Part shown: piece by piece, positions 26,840 through 36,070 of the stretch
How the letters are laid out: every line of letters starts with the position of its first letter
Numbering within the stretch: position 1 is the first letter of the stretch
Made by a program: the position numbers and the translations under genes
Notes under the pieces: model-generated
Database searches by the model: none
What the model was told of the DNA's origin: nothing
The model's input: only the letters and a program-made list of their open reading frames with translations
Source of the DNA: Pseudomonadota bacterium
Lineage (GTDB): Bacteria; Pseudomonadota; Alphaproteobacteria; Rhizobiales; Beijerinckiaceae
NCBI GenBank assembly: GCA_021813805.1
Contig: JAKAJL010000018.1
Span: 1 to 64,000, forward strand
Direction: 5' to 3'
DNA length: 64,000 nt

Positions 26840-28245
26840 TGTCCTTCACCGTCGCGATCATCGGCCGGCCCAATGTCGGCAAGTCCACATTGTTCAACCG
26901 GCTGGTGGGCAAAAAACTGGCTTTGGTCGACGACCAGCCGGGGGTGACGCGCGACCGCCGCGCCGGCGAGGCCCGTCTCGGCGACCTGAATTTTACCGTC
27001 ATCGACACGGCGGGGCTGGAGGGAGGAGGCGTCGAGACGCTTTCGGGGCGGATGCGCGCCCAGACCGAAGCCGCGATCGAAGACGCCGACGCCATTTTCT
27101 TCGTCGTGGACGCGCGGGTCGGGGTGACGCCGGAGGACCGCCATTTCGCCGCTCTGGCGCGGCGCGCCGGCAAGCCGCTGATCCTCATCGCCAACAAGGC
27201 GGAAGGCAAGGCGGGCGAGGCGGGCGCCTATGAATCCTTCGCGCTGGGCCTCGGCGATCCGGTGCCACTGTCCGCCGAACATGGCGAGGGCTTCGCCGAA
27301 CTTTATTCCGCTCTGCTCGCGGCTCTGCCCGATGCGACGGCGCTCGCCGAGGACGAGGCCGAGGAAGGGCGCCGGCTGGTTCTGGCGGACGATGAGGACG
27401 GCAGCGAGCTCGATCCTTCAAAACCGTTGCGCATCGCCGTCGTCGGCCGACCCAACGCCGGCAAATCGACGCTCATCAACCGTCTCCTCGGCGAGGAGCG
27501 CCTGCTGACCGGGCCGGAGGCGGGGGTCACCCGCGACTCGATCGGCGTTGAGCATTTTTGGCCCAAAGGTGCGCGCGAGCTCAAGATTTTTGACACTGCC
27601 GGCTTACGCAAGCGCGCAAAAGTCGAGGGCAAGCTCGAAAAACTTGCCGCCGCGGACGCTTTGCGCGCAGTGAAATTCGCCGAGGTGGTGGTGGTTCTGC
27701 TCGACGCGACCATTCCCTTCGAGAAGCAGGACCTGACCATCGTCGATCTGGTCGCGCGCGAGGGGCGGGCTCCGGTCATCGGGCTCAACAAATGGGACCT
27801 GATCGAGGACAAGGGTCCGAAGCTGATCGAATTGCGCGAGGAGGCCGACCGGCTGCTGCCGCAGACGCGCGGCGTCGCCGTGGTTCCGGTTTCAGGCGCG
27901 ACCGGGCAAGGCGTGGACGCCCTGATCGAGGCGGCGATCAAGGCCCATGAGGTGTGGAACAAGCGCATTTCCACGGCGCGGCTCAACCGCTGGCTCGAAG
28001 GCGCGCTGGAGCAGAACCCGCCGCCGGCGGTGGCGGGACGGCGGATCAAGATCCGCTATGTCACCCAGCCCAAGGCGCGCCCGCCCCATTTCGTGGTCTT
28101 CGGCAACCAGCTCGACGAATTGCCCGCGTCCTATCAGCGCTATCTCGTCAACGGCCTGCGCCAGACCTTCGACTTGCCGGGAACGCCGATACGGGTGACG
28201 CTGAAGCAGGGCGACAATCCTTATGCCGGAAAGAAGCGGCGCTAG
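26839..28245 (+). CDS. der: Ribosome-assembly GTPase Der (EngA)
   Basis: The 468-aa protein carries two tandem GTPase domains, unique to Der, needed for 50S subunit maturation. Domain 1 has [12 protein letters not shown] near residue 9 and DTAGLEGGG; domain 2 has [15 protein letters not shown] near residue 202, [16 protein letters not shown] and [10 protein letters not shown]-terminal KH-like domain follows ([24 protein letters not shown]). Start ATG shares a base with the upstream TAA. Confidence 0.96.
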   Translation: MSFTVAIIGRPNVGKSTLFNRLVGKKLALVDDQPGVTRDRRAGEARLGDLNFTVIDTAGLEGGGVETLSGRMRAQTEAAIEDADAIFFVVDARVGVTPEDRHFAALARRAGKPLILIANKAEGKAGEAGAYESFALGLGDPVPLSAEHGEGFAELYSALLAALPDATALAEDEAEEGRRLVLADDEDGSELDPSKPLRIAVVGRPNAGKSTLINRLLGEERLLTGPEAGVTRDSIGVEHFWPKGARELKIFDTAGLRKRAKVEGKLEKLAAADALRAVKFAEVVVVLLDATIPFEKQDLTIVDLVAREGRAPVIGLNKWDLIEDKGPKLIELREEADRLLPQTRGVAVVPVSGATGQGVDALIEAAIKAHEVWNKRISTARLNRWLEGALEQNPPPAVAGRRIKIRYVTQPKARPPHFVVFGNQLDELPASYQRYLVNGLRQTFDLPGTPIRVTLKQGDNPYAGKKRR

Positions 28246-28248
28246 GCG

Positions 28249-29442
28249 ATGACCGAGGCGAAGCGTCGGTCCGTCCTGCGGCGCATGCCGTCTGGAGTCT
28301 GGGTCCTCGGCTTCGTCAGCCTGTTCATGGACATTTCCTCGGAAATGATCCACAGCCTGCTGCCGCTGTTCATGACCGATGTCCTCGGCGCCGGCGCCGT
28401 GGCGGTGGGGCTGGTCGAGGGCGGCGCCGAAGCCGCCGCTCTGATCGTGAAAATCTTTTCCGGCCTGTTGAGCGACTGGTTCGGCAAGCGTAAGGCGCTG
28501 GCCTTGTTTGGCTACGGCCTCAGCGCGCTGACCAAGCCCTTTTTCGCGCTCGCGCCGGGCCTTGGACTCGTCTTCGCCGCGCGCCTCGTAGATCGGATGG
28601 GGAAAGGCCTGCGCGGCGCGCCGCGCGACGCCCTGGTGGCGGATCTGGCGCCGGCCGGCATGCGCGGGGCGGCTTTCGGCTTGCGTCAGGCGCTCGATAC
28701 GGTCGGTGCTTTTCTCGGGCCGTTGCTGGCCATGGCGTTGATGCTGCACACGCGCGACAATTTCCGCGCCGTGTTCTGGGCCGCCGCGATTCCCGCTTTT
28801 CTCTGCGTCGCCTTGCTCGGCTTCGGGCTGCGCGAGCCCCAACATGGGGCGGGCGGAGGCAGGGTCAATCCGATCCGCCGCGAAAGCCTGCGCCGTCTCG
28901 GCGGCGCTTACTGGTGGGTGGTCATCGTCGGCGGGATTTTCGCTCTGGCCCGTTTCAGCGAGGCTTTTTTGGTGCTGCACGCGCAGCAGACGGGAGTCGC
29001 AATCGCTTTTGTCCCGCTGGTCATGGCGGCGATGAGCCTCGTCTATTCCGCGACCGCTTTTCCTTTCGGCCGTCTTGCGGATCGATTCGACCGCCGGCTG
29101 CTCCTCGGCTTCGGCCTTATTCTATTGATCGCCGCCGACATTGCCCTGGCCTTGGCCCATCATTGGAGCCTCGTCCTGGTCGGCCTCGCGCTATGGGGGC
29201 TGCATATGGGCGCGACCCAGGGCCTTCTGGCGGCCATGGTCGCGGATGCCGCGCCGGCGGAATTGCACGGAACCGGCTTCGGCTTCTTCAATCTGGTTCA
29301 GGGAATCGTTGCGCTGCTGGCGAGCGTCCTCGCCGGCGCGCTGTGGCAGAAATTTGGCGCGCCCGCGACTTTTGCCGCCGGCGCCCTGTTCAGCGCCCTG
29401 GCCCTGGCGGCCCTCGCCGCGCGGCCTCAGGCGGGCGGCTGA
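28249..29442 (+). CDS. Major facilitator superfamily transporter
   Basis: The 397-aa protein has about 12 membrane helices. The MFS motif A appears as GLLSDWFGKRKALALFGYG between helices 2 and 3, with a second copy FGRLADRFDRRLLLGFG after helix 8. The start VLGFVSLFMDISSEMIHSLLPLF is typical of a subgroup of drug or sugar-phosphate exporters. DRMGKGLRGAPRDALVAD after helix 4 is also conserved in that subgroup. The substrate is unknown. The gene begins three bases after der and is probably read through from it. Confidence 0.85.
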   Translation: MTEAKRRSVLRRMPSGVWVLGFVSLFMDISSEMIHSLLPLFMTDVLGAGAVAVGLVEGGAEAAALIVKIFSGLLSDWFGKRKALALFGYGLSALTKPFFALAPGLGLVFAARLVDRMGKGLRGAPRDALVADLAPAGMRGAAFGLRQALDTVGAFLGPLLAMALMLHTRDNFRAVFWAAAIPAFLCVALLGFGLREPQHGAGGGRVNPIRRESLRRLGGAYWWVVIVGGIFALARFSEAFLVLHAQQTGVAIAFVPLVMAAMSLVYSATAFPFGRLADRFDRRLLLGFGLILLIAADIALALAHHWSLVLVGLALWGLHMGATQGLLAAMVADAAPAELHGTGFGFFNLVQGIVALLASVLAGALWQKFGAPATFAAGALFSALALAALAARPQAGG

Positions 29443-29466
29443 CAAAAGGGGCGCTGATGCGCCGCG

Positions 29467-30237
29467 TCAGATCGGCCCTTGAAACGCGAGCACCTTGTCG
29501 GTCGGGAAATCGTAGATCTTCCCCGTTTCCTGCCAGTCCGGCCCACAGAGGTCGGCGAGTTTGGGGGCGAATTCCTCGGGGGTCTTGAGGGTCGCCGGGT
29601 CTTCGCCAGGCATGGCGGAGGCGCGCATGCGGGTGCGTAAGGGACCGGGATTGACGCTCATCGCCTTGACGTTGGAAATATTGGCGACGTCGGCGGCGTA
29701 GGAGCGCATCATCGCGTCGAGCGCCGCCTTGGTGATCGCATAGGGGCCCCAGAAGGCCTTGTAATCCGCCCTTTGCGCCACGCCGGAGGACAGAAACACG
29801 ACGCGGCCCGCGTCGGAGGCCCGAAGCAGCGGATCGAGCGAACGCAGCAGCCGGTAATTGGCGGTGACATTGACCGCGATCAGCTTGTCCCATTCGTCCG
29901 GGTCACAATGGGAGACCGGCGTCAGCGGCCCGAGAATTCCGGCGTTGCCGACGAAAATGTCGAGCTTGCCCCAGCGCTCGAAAATCGCCGCGCCGAGACG
30001 ATCGAGCGCTGGATAATCCTTGATGTCGCAAGGAACCAGCGTCGCCTCGGAGCCGAGCGCGCGGATTTCGTCGTCGAGTTCTTCGAGCGAACCTTGGGTG
30101 CGCGCGAGCGCGATGACATGGGCCCCGCGCCGCGCCAGTTCGAGCGCGACGGCGCGGCCGATGCCGCGCGAGGCGCCGGTGACCAGAGCGAGACGGCCGG
30201 CGAGCTTCTTTTCGCCGGGCGCAGACATTTCCGACAT
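29467..30237 (-). CDS. Short-chain dehydrogenase/reductase (SDR)
   Basis: The 256-aa classical SDR has cofactor motif TGASRGIGRA (near residue 20), NAGILGPL, a catalytic Ser in VVFLSSGVAQ and the YAITK motif (here YxxxK with Tyr and Lys) near 170, followed by SVNPGPLRTRMRA. An Arg after the second cofactor strand (LARTQGS) suggests NADP preference. The start at 30237 follows AGGA with seven-base spacing; the frame continues open upstream into non-conserved sequence. It lies 23 bp downstream of purF and may be co-transcribed with it. Confidence 0.9.
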   Translation of the reverse strand: MSEMSAPGEKKLAGRLALVTGASRGIGRAVALELARRGAHVIALARTQGSLEELDDEIRALGSEATLVPCDIKDYPALDRLGAAIFERWGKLDIFVGNAGILGPLTPVSHCDPDEWDKLIAVNVTANYRLLRSLDPLLRASDAGRVVFLSSGVAQRADYKAFWGPYAITKAALDAMMRSYAADVANISNVKAMSVNPGPLRTRMRASAMPGEDPATLKTPEEFAPKLADLCGPDWQETGKIYDFPTDKVLAFQGPI

Positions 30238-30260
30238 GAGCAGTCCTGTGAAAAACGGGC

Positions 30261-31742
30261 TCAGCCGGTTTCGGCGAGCAGCGACAACTGGGCGCGAATA
30301 TCCTTGCCGTTGAGGTCGGTCAAGGTGGTCGGATAATCGCCGGTGAAGCAATGGTCGGTGAATTGCGGGCGCCGCGGATCGCGGGCGACCTGGCCCATGG
30401 CCGTGTAAATGCCCTCGATCGAGAGAAAGGCGAGGGAATCCGCGCCGATCCAGGCGCGCATCTCTTCGAGGGTATGGGTCGCCGCCAGAAGTTTTTCGCG
30501 CTGCGGCGTGTCGATGCCGTAATAATCGGGATGGGTGATCGGCGGCGAGGAAATGCGGAAATGCACCTCGCGCGCGCCGGCGTCGCGCATCATCTGCACG
30601 ATCTTCACCGAAGTGGTGCCGCGCACGATGGAATCGTCGAGCAGGATGATCCTCTTGCCCGCGACCACGGCGCGATTGGCCGAATGTTTCATTCTTACGC
30701 CCAGCTCGCGGATGCTCTGGGTCGGCTGGATGAAGGTGCGGCCGACGTAATGGTTGCGGATGATGCCGAGTTCGAAGGGAATGCCCGAAGCGCGGGAATA
30801 GCCGATTGCCGCCGGCACCCCGGAATCCGGCACCGGGACCACGACATCGGCTTCGATCGGATTCTCAAAGGCGAGCTGCGCGCCCATCGCCTTGCGCACG
30901 TCATAGACCGAACGGCCGTGGACGATCGAATCGGGACGGGCGAAATAAATATATTCGAAGATGCAGGGGCGGGCCTGCTGCGGCGGGAACGGGCGAAGAC
31001 TTTCCAGTCCGTCTTCGGAAATGACTACGATCTCGCCGTTCTCGACGTCGCGGATGAAATGGGCGCCGATAATGTCGAGCGCGCAGGTTTCGGAGGCGAG
31101 AATATAGTGGCCGTCGAGCTGGCCCAGCACCAGCGGGCGAATGCCGAGCGGATCGCGCGCGCCGATCATCTTCTTGTTGCTCAGGGCGACGAAAGCATAG
31201 GCGCCTTCGAGTTGGCGCAGGGCCTCAATGAAGCGGTCGACGATAGCGTGCTTGCGGCTGCGCGCCACGAGGTGCAGCACGACTTCTGTGTCGGAGGTGG
31301 ACTGGTAAATCGCGCCGGCGCGGATCAATTCGCGGCGAATGGTCAAGGCGTTGGTGAGATTGCCGTTATGGGCGACCGCGAAACCGCCGGAATCCAGCTC
31401 GGCGAATAGCGGCTGGACGTTGCGCAGGATGGTTTCGCCGGTGGTCGAATAGCGGACATGGCCGATGGCGCGGTCGCCGGGCAGGCGCTCGATGGTCGAG
31501 GCTTTCGAAAACGTGTCGCCGACCATGCCCATGCGGCGCTCGGAATTGAACCGCTTGCCGTCATAAGTGACGATGCCGGCCGCTTCCTGGCCCCGATGCT
31601 GAAGCGCGTGGAGGCCGAGCGCCGTGATGGCTGCGGCGTCGGGGTGGCCGAAAATGCCGAAAACGCCGCACTCCTCGCGCAATCGGTCGCCGTCCAGATC
31701 GAAATCGGCGAAAATTTCAGGCTCCGCGCCGGATCGGTCCAT
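30261..31742 (-). CDS. purF: Amidophosphoribosyltransferase
   Basis: The 493-aa enzyme catalyses the first step of purine synthesis, PRPP plus glutamine to phosphoribosylamine. An N-terminal segment (about 25 residues) precedes the Ntn-glutaminase nucleophile in ECGVFGIFG, presumably removed as a propeptide. HALQHRGQEAAGI, SDTEVVLHLVAR and the PRPP loop IILLDDSIVRGTTS are the family signatures. Cys residues for an Fe-S cluster seen in Bacillus-type PurF are not obvious near the C-terminus. The gene follows cvpA, the classic cvpA-purF order, with a 158-bp gap containing a perfect 16-bp GC palindrome (31761-31776). Confidence 0.96.
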   Translation of the reverse strand: MDRSGAEPEIFADFDLDGDRLREECGVFGIFGHPDAAAITALGLHALQHRGQEAAGIVTYDGKRFNSERRMGMVGDTFSKASTIERLPGDRAIGHVRYSTTGETILRNVQPLFAELDSGGFAVAHNGNLTNALTIRRELIRAGAIYQSTSDTEVVLHLVARSRKHAIVDRFIEALRQLEGAYAFVALSNKKMIGARDPLGIRPLVLGQLDGHYILASETCALDIIGAHFIRDVENGEIVVISEDGLESLRPFPPQQARPCIFEYIYFARPDSIVHGRSVYDVRKAMGAQLAFENPIEADVVVPVPDSGVPAAIGYSRASGIPFELGIIRNHYVGRTFIQPTQSIRELGVRMKHSANRAVVAGKRIILLDDSIVRGTTSVKIVQMMRDAGAREVHFRISSPPITHPDYYGIDTPQREKLLAATHTLEEMRAWIGADSLAFLSIEGIYTAMGQVARDPRRPQFTDHCFTGDYPTTLTDLNGKDIRAQLSLLAETG

Positions 31743-31900
31743 GCTGCTGGCTCCATCGTTGCGCGGGCGCCCGCGCGAAAGGACGTTTTTCAGCCCCTCT
31801 GGCGAAGAAGCTCAATAAACCTCGAACCGACAAAAGGAAAGCCTTTGTCGAGATTTCCAGCTCCGCGCCGCGCGCCGGCACGAAAATCTCCCGACTTAGC

Positions 31901-32626
31901 TCAGCGGTTGAGGTCGATGATGCCGTCGAGCTTGTGCTTTTCGCCCTGAGTCGGCCCCGAGGCGCCCGAATTGTCGGGACGTGGCGGGGGAGCGGGCGGC
32001 GAGGGGGTCGCGGGCGCGGACTTCGGTTCGGACTCGGGCTCGGGCGGCGGAGCTTCGTCCGTGGCCGCCGGCTTGGCCTTCTTGAATTTTGCGATCAGGC
32101 CGTCGGGATCGTCGGGGAGAAACGACAGCAATTGATCGCTCGCGGCCTTGAGCAGCGGCAGGCTGCGCGCGTTGTCCAGCCATTGCTTGCGGAAGGTGGA
32201 AGCGGAATTAGGCGTTGAACTGGCGGTGTCCGGCGCAAGCCAGTTGAAGAAGATGAAGGCGATGGCGCACAGCAGGAAGCCGCGCACCGCGCCGAAAGCG
32301 AAACCGAGCGTCCGGTCGAGGGCGCCGATTCGTGAATCGAGCACCGCGTCGGAGATGCGGATGGTGAAGATGGAAACGACGATCAGGGCGACCAGGAAGA
32401 TCGCGGCCCCGGCGGCATAGGGTCGGATCGCCGCCTTGCTGATAAAGATCGGCGACGCGGGGTCCGAGAGCTTCGGAAGCAGCAGCGGATAGAAATAGAC
32501 CGCCGCCGCCGCCGCGACACTCCAGGAAAGGATCGCCATGACCTCGCGGGTGAAGCCGCGAACCGTCGCGAGCAGGGCCGAGATCAGGACGACGGCGATC
32601 AGACCCAAGTCAACATAAGACGGCAT
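31901..32626 (-). CDS. cvpA: CvpA family membrane protein
   Basis: The 241-aa inner-membrane protein has four hydrophobic segments (from residues 5, 29, 66 and 110) with the CvpA signature FTREVMAILSWSVAAAAAVYFYP and RTLGFAFGAVRGFLLC. A Pro/Ala-rich C-terminal tail (about 60 residues) is a usual alphaproteobacterial extension. CvpA was named for colicin V production and lies upstream of purF in most proteobacteria; its cellular role is still debated. Confidence 0.92.
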   Translation of the reverse strand: MPSYVDLGLIAVVLISALLATVRGFTREVMAILSWSVAAAAAVYFYPLLLPKLSDPASPIFISKAAIRPYAAGAAIFLVALIVVSIFTIRISDAVLDSRIGALDRTLGFAFGAVRGFLLCAIAFIFFNWLAPDTASSTPNSASTFRKQWLDNARSLPLLKAASDQLLSFLPDDPDGLIAKFKKAKPAATDEAPPPEPESEPKSAPATPSPPAPPPRPDNSGASGPTQGEKHKLDGIIDLNR

Positions 32627-32749
32627 GAGGCGCCTCGATCGGGATGCATTTCGCCCGGATGGACCGGGGCTGGCGGAGGTTTGGCGGGGTTCCGCCTTTA
32701 TTCTGGTCGCCAGCTTATAGCCAATGCGGTCCTCCGCGTCGATAGCCGG

Positions 32750-34171
32750 TTAGCTGGCCGCGCGCGCGGCGCGGGAGGCGGGGGCGGCGCGGCCCAGAGC
32801 GGCGATGTCGGCGATGACCTCGCCGATGTGGCGGATGGGCCGCTGAACGATGCCGGCGACCTTGCCCGACGGTTCGCCGTCCTGGGGGCCGGGGGGCGCG
32901 ACGGCGCGGGAAAAGCCGAGCTTGGCGGCCTCTTTCAGGCGCAGATTGGCGTGCGGGGCCGGGCGGATCGCGCCCGACAGGCCGACCTCGCCGAAAAAGG
33001 CCGTGTCATGGGGCAGGACCGCGCCGGTGAGCGAGGAAACCAGGGCCGCGGCGGCGGCGAGATCGGCGGCCGGCTCGGAAATCTTCACCCCACCCGCGAC
33101 ATTGAGATAAATGTCGTGCTGGCCCAGCCGCGCCCGGCCGTGAGTTTCGAGCACCGCGACCAGCATGGACAGGCGGTTCGGGTCCCAGCCGACGACGGCG
33201 CGGCGGGGCGTGCCGAGCACGCTGGGCGCGACCAGCGCCTGGATCTCGACGAGGACCGGCCGTGTGCCCTCCATGCCCGCGAAAACGGCGGCGCCCGGAG
33301 CCGACCCGTCGCGCCCAGACAGAAAAAGCGCGGAGGGGTTGGCGACTTCCGACAGGCCGGCGCCGGTCATTTCGAACACGCCGATCTCGTCGGTCGGGCC
33401 AAAGCGGTTCTTGACGTTGCGCAGGATGCGGAAATGATGCGCGCCGTCGCCCTCGAAGGAGGCGACCGCATCCACCATATGCTCGACGACGCGCGGGCCG
33501 GCGATCTGGCCGTCCTTGGTGACATGGCCGACGAGGATCACGCAGGCGCCCGAGAGTTTTGCATAGCGAATCAGGGCCTGCGCCGCGCAGCGCACCTGCG
33601 TCACCGTCCCCGGCGTCGCCTCGACGGTCTCGGTCCACATGGTCTGGATGGAGTCGATCACCGCCAGCGCGGGGCGGCGGCCCGTCGACAGCGTGGCGAT
33701 GATGTCCTCAACCGAGGTTTCCGCCGCCAGTTCGACCGGCGCGTCGGTCAGGCCGAGGCGTTCGGCGCGCAGACGCACCTGAGCCGCCGCCTCCTCGCCG
33801 GAAATATAGACCACGCGCTCGCCGCGTCGCGCCAGAGCGGCGCAGGCCTGAATCAGCAAGGTCGATTTGCCGATCCCCGGCTCGCCGCCAATCAGCAGGA
33901 CGGAGCCCGGCACGAAGCCGCCGCCAGTGACGCGGTCAAGCTCCGTCATGCCGGACAATAGGCGGGGCGGAGATTTCGCCTCGCCGGTCAGCCCTTCGAG
34001 CGCAAAGACACGCCCTTTGCGCGCATTGCGCGCGGCGGGCGCGCCGATGCCGGCCGAGGGCGCCTCCTCGACCAGGGTGTTCCATTCGTTGCAGGCTTCG
34101 CATTTGCCCTGCCAGCGCGAGGCGACGGCGCCGCAGCTCTGGCAGATGAAGGACGCGCGCGGTTTGGCCAA
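32750..34171 (-). CDS. radA: DNA repair protein RadA
   Basis: The 473-aa RecA-like DnaB-type helicase aids branch migration in recombination. An N-terminal C4 zinc finger (CQSCGAVASRWQGKCEACN), Walker A GGEPGIGKSTL near residue 96, the RadA-specific KNRFGPTDEIGVFEM and a C-terminal Lon-like domain with VGLSGAIRPAPHANLRLKEA are all present. Length is normal. Confidence 0.95.
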   Translation of the reverse strand: MAKPRASFICQSCGAVASRWQGKCEACNEWNTLVEEAPSAGIGAPAARNARKGRVFALEGLTGEAKSPPRLLSGMTELDRVTGGGFVPGSVLLIGGEPGIGKSTLLIQACAALARRGERVVYISGEEAAAQVRLRAERLGLTDAPVELAAETSVEDIIATLSTGRRPALAVIDSIQTMWTETVEATPGTVTQVRCAAQALIRYAKLSGACVILVGHVTKDGQIAGPRVVEHMVDAVASFEGDGAHHFRILRNVKNRFGPTDEIGVFEMTGAGLSEVANPSALFLSGRDGSAPGAAVFAGMEGTRPVLVEIQALVAPSVLGTPRRAVVGWDPNRLSMLVAVLETHGRARLGQHDIYLNVAGGVKISEPAADLAAAAALVSSLTGAVLPHDTAFFGEVGLSGAIRPAPHANLRLKEAAKLGFSRAVAPPGPQDGEPSGKVAGIVQRPIRHIGEVIADIAALGRAAPASRAARAAS

Positions 34172-34342
34172 GGGGGGGAGAATCCAGATTTACGATGAGA
34201 ACAATTATAGAACATAATCCGCGCGCACTGTCCAGAGCCGGCGTGCGAGACGCTTCGCTTTAAACGGAGGCGCGCAGGTGCTATCTAAACGAGGCAAGGC
34301 AAACTGTTTCGCCGGACCTTGAACCGGTTGAAAGGAAGAAAA

Positions 34343-34720
34343 ATGTCTGGTCGTCCCCTGATGGAGTTGACGGACGCCGCCGCAGAGCGGGTCCGCGGAT
34401 TGGTCGAAAAGTCCGGCGGCAAGGCAGTCGGCCTGCGTGTCGGCGTCAAGAACGGCGGCTGCGCCGGCATGTCCTATACCGTCGAAATGGCGGAAGAGGT
34501 CCGGCCGGGCGAATCGCTGGTCGAGGACAAGGGCGCCAAAGTGCTGATCGATCCCCAGGCTTTGCTGTTCCTGATCGGGGCGCGGATGGACTTCACCACC
34601 ACCAAATTGTCTTCAACCTTCACTTTCAATAATCCGAACGAGACCGCCGCCTGCGGCTGCGGCGAATCGGTGTCGCTGCAGCCAGCCGACGCGAGCTTGC
34701 TTAAGGCCTATTCGGGCTGA
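34343..34720 (+). CDS. sufA: A-type iron-sulfur cluster carrier (HesB/IscA/SufA)
   Basis: The 125-aa A-type carrier holds and passes Fe-S clusters to target proteins. Cys ligands appear in NGGCAGMSY (first Cys) and CGCGES (last two). The stretch GAKVLIDPQALLFLIGARMDF is the family core. The start at 34343 follows AAGGAAG. Which of IscA, SufA or ErpA it is cannot be settled here, because no suf or isc operon lies nearby. Its 3' end overlaps the convergent bioC-like gene by 13 bp. Confidence 0.85.
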   Translation: MSGRPLMELTDAAAERVRGLVEKSGGKAVGLRVGVKNGGCAGMSYTVEMAEEVRPGESLVEDKGAKVLIDPQALLFLIGARMDFTTTKLSSTFTFNNPNETAACGCGESVSLQPADASLLKAYSG

Positions 34721-35454
34721 TCCGCGCTGAGGGTCAGGAAGGCGATCCGGAAACCGATCCTGAAAGGGCCGGGAGAAGCCGCCAGCAGGCGGCGCAGCGC
34801 GCCCGCCCGGTTGGGCCGCGCGCCCGGGCGCGGGGTCCGCGCCCCGGCCTGTTTCAGGCCGCGCAGAAAGGCGCCCGCGTCGGGATAGTCGGCGGAAAAG
34901 TCGGAAAATTCGAGTCTTGCACCAAGGCCCGCGGCGAAATTCTCCGGCGGAAAGTCCCAGATCGCGTCGTCCATGCCCGAGGCGTTCAAGAATTGTCGCC
35001 AGGCGCTCAGACTGCCGGCGACCGGCGTCGCGACACAGAGTTTTCCGTTCCGAGCCAGATGTTGGCGCCATGCCATCAACGCCGCGCGCGGATCGTCGAG
35101 CCAGTGCAGCATCATGCTCGACAGGATCAGGTCATAACTCGGGAGATCGCGGAGATCGCGGGCGTCGCGCGTCAGGGTCGCGACGTTCGGATATTTGGCG
35201 CGCAGTTTCCGCAGCATGGCGGGCGCGGCGTCGAGCGCGGCGATTTTCGCATCCGGCCATTGCGCCAGCGCGAAGCCGGTCACATGGCCGGCGCCCGCGC
35301 CGAGGTCGAGGATGTTGAGCGGCGTCGTTTCGATAGCCGCCGCGGCGCGGAAAACCAGGGCGCGCGCGACCTCGCGCTGGACGGGCGTGACCAAATCGTA
35401 GGTTTCCGCCGCCGCGTCGAAAGCGGCGACGATCGGATTAGGGTCAGAAGTCAT
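34708..35454 (-). CDS. bioC: BioC-like malonyl-ACP O-methyltransferase
   Basis: The 248-aa class I methyltransferase has AAAETYDLVTPVQREVA, the SAM motif ILDLGAGAGHVTG, LDAAPAMLRKLRAKYPN and SSMMLHWLDDPRAALMAWRQHL. These match the BioC family, which caps malonyl-ACP as a methyl ester to begin pimelate synthesis for biotin. The position at the end of a bioF-esterase-methyltransferase operon supports this. It overlaps the esterase gene by 11 bases, so translation is coupled. Confidence 0.83.
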   Translation of the reverse strand: MTSDPNPIVAAFDAAAETYDLVTPVQREVARALVFRAAAAIETTPLNILDLGAGAGHVTGFALAQWPDAKIAALDAAPAMLRKLRAKYPNVATLTRDARDLRDLPSYDLILSSMMLHWLDDPRAALMAWRQHLARNGKLCVATPVAGSLSAWRQFLNASGMDDAIWDFPPENFAAGLGARLEFSDFSADYPDAGAFLRGLKQAGARTPRPGARPNRAGALRRLLAASPGPFRIGFRIAFLTLSADQPE

Positions 35455-36070
35455 GAGCGCGCAGGAAAGCGTTGATCTGTTCGGCGCAGAATTCCGGCGA
35501 CGCCCAGGGCATGCCGTGGCCGCCGGCCTCATGGAGCGCCAGCGTCCCACCCGAAATTTCGGCGAGACGGCGCGAGGCGGCGGGCGGCGCGAGCGCGTCG
35601 TCTAGCGCCCCGAGCACGAGCGTCGGCCTGCCGCCGGCCAAGGGCGTGGCGTCGAAATCGCGCAAAAGGTCGAGCCCATCCATCAGGCGCTGCTTTTGCG
35701 CCTTTCCCGCCGCCGGCGCCAGTCCATGCGTGGCGCGGAAATTGTCGGCGCAGGCTTGCGCGTCGCGCTCCAGCGCCTGCCGCATGGCCCGCAGCGCGGC
35801 GGGCGGAACGCAACCCTCGCCCGAAGCATCGAGGCGGAAGCGGGCGAAGGAATTGATCGCCACGACGCCCGCCCAGTCGCCGCGCTGACGCAGGCCCCAG
35901 AGCAGGCCGGCGGAATGGCTGACGAGAATGTCGCCGTATTGCAGGGCCGGGACGTCCGGCTGACCGAAAAAGCCGAGATCGACTCGTATGTGCCGCGCCG
36001 GGAGCAGCGGCGCCAGCATGTCCCAGATTTCGGGGCCGAGCGCCCAGCCATGGATGAAAACCAGCCTCAT
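35444..36070 (-). CDS. BioG/BioH-like pimeloyl-ACP methyl ester esterase
   Basis: The 208-aa alpha/beta hydrolase would free pimeloyl-ACP from its methyl ester, closing the BioC cycle. Visible: MRLVFIHGWALGPEIWDML at the start, nucleophile elbow VSHSAGLLWG (GxSxG-like, here S-H-S-A-G), an Asp in VLGALDDALAPP and catalytic His in HEAGGHGMPW. It is shorter than BioH (about 256) and lacks most of a lid domain. The function is inferred from fold plus operon position between bioF (ATGA overlap) and the bioC-like gene. It could be called bioG, bioH or a newer variant. Confidence 0.75.
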   Translation of the reverse strand: MRLVFIHGWALGPEIWDMLAPLLPARHIRVDLGFFGQPDVPALQYGDILVSHSAGLLWGLRQRGDWAGVVAINSFARFRLDASGEGCVPPAALRAMRQALERDAQACADNFRATHGLAPAAGKAQKQRLMDGLDLLRDFDATPLAGGRPTLVLGALDDALAPPAASRRLAEISGGTLALHEAGGHGMPWASPEFCAEQINAFLRAHDF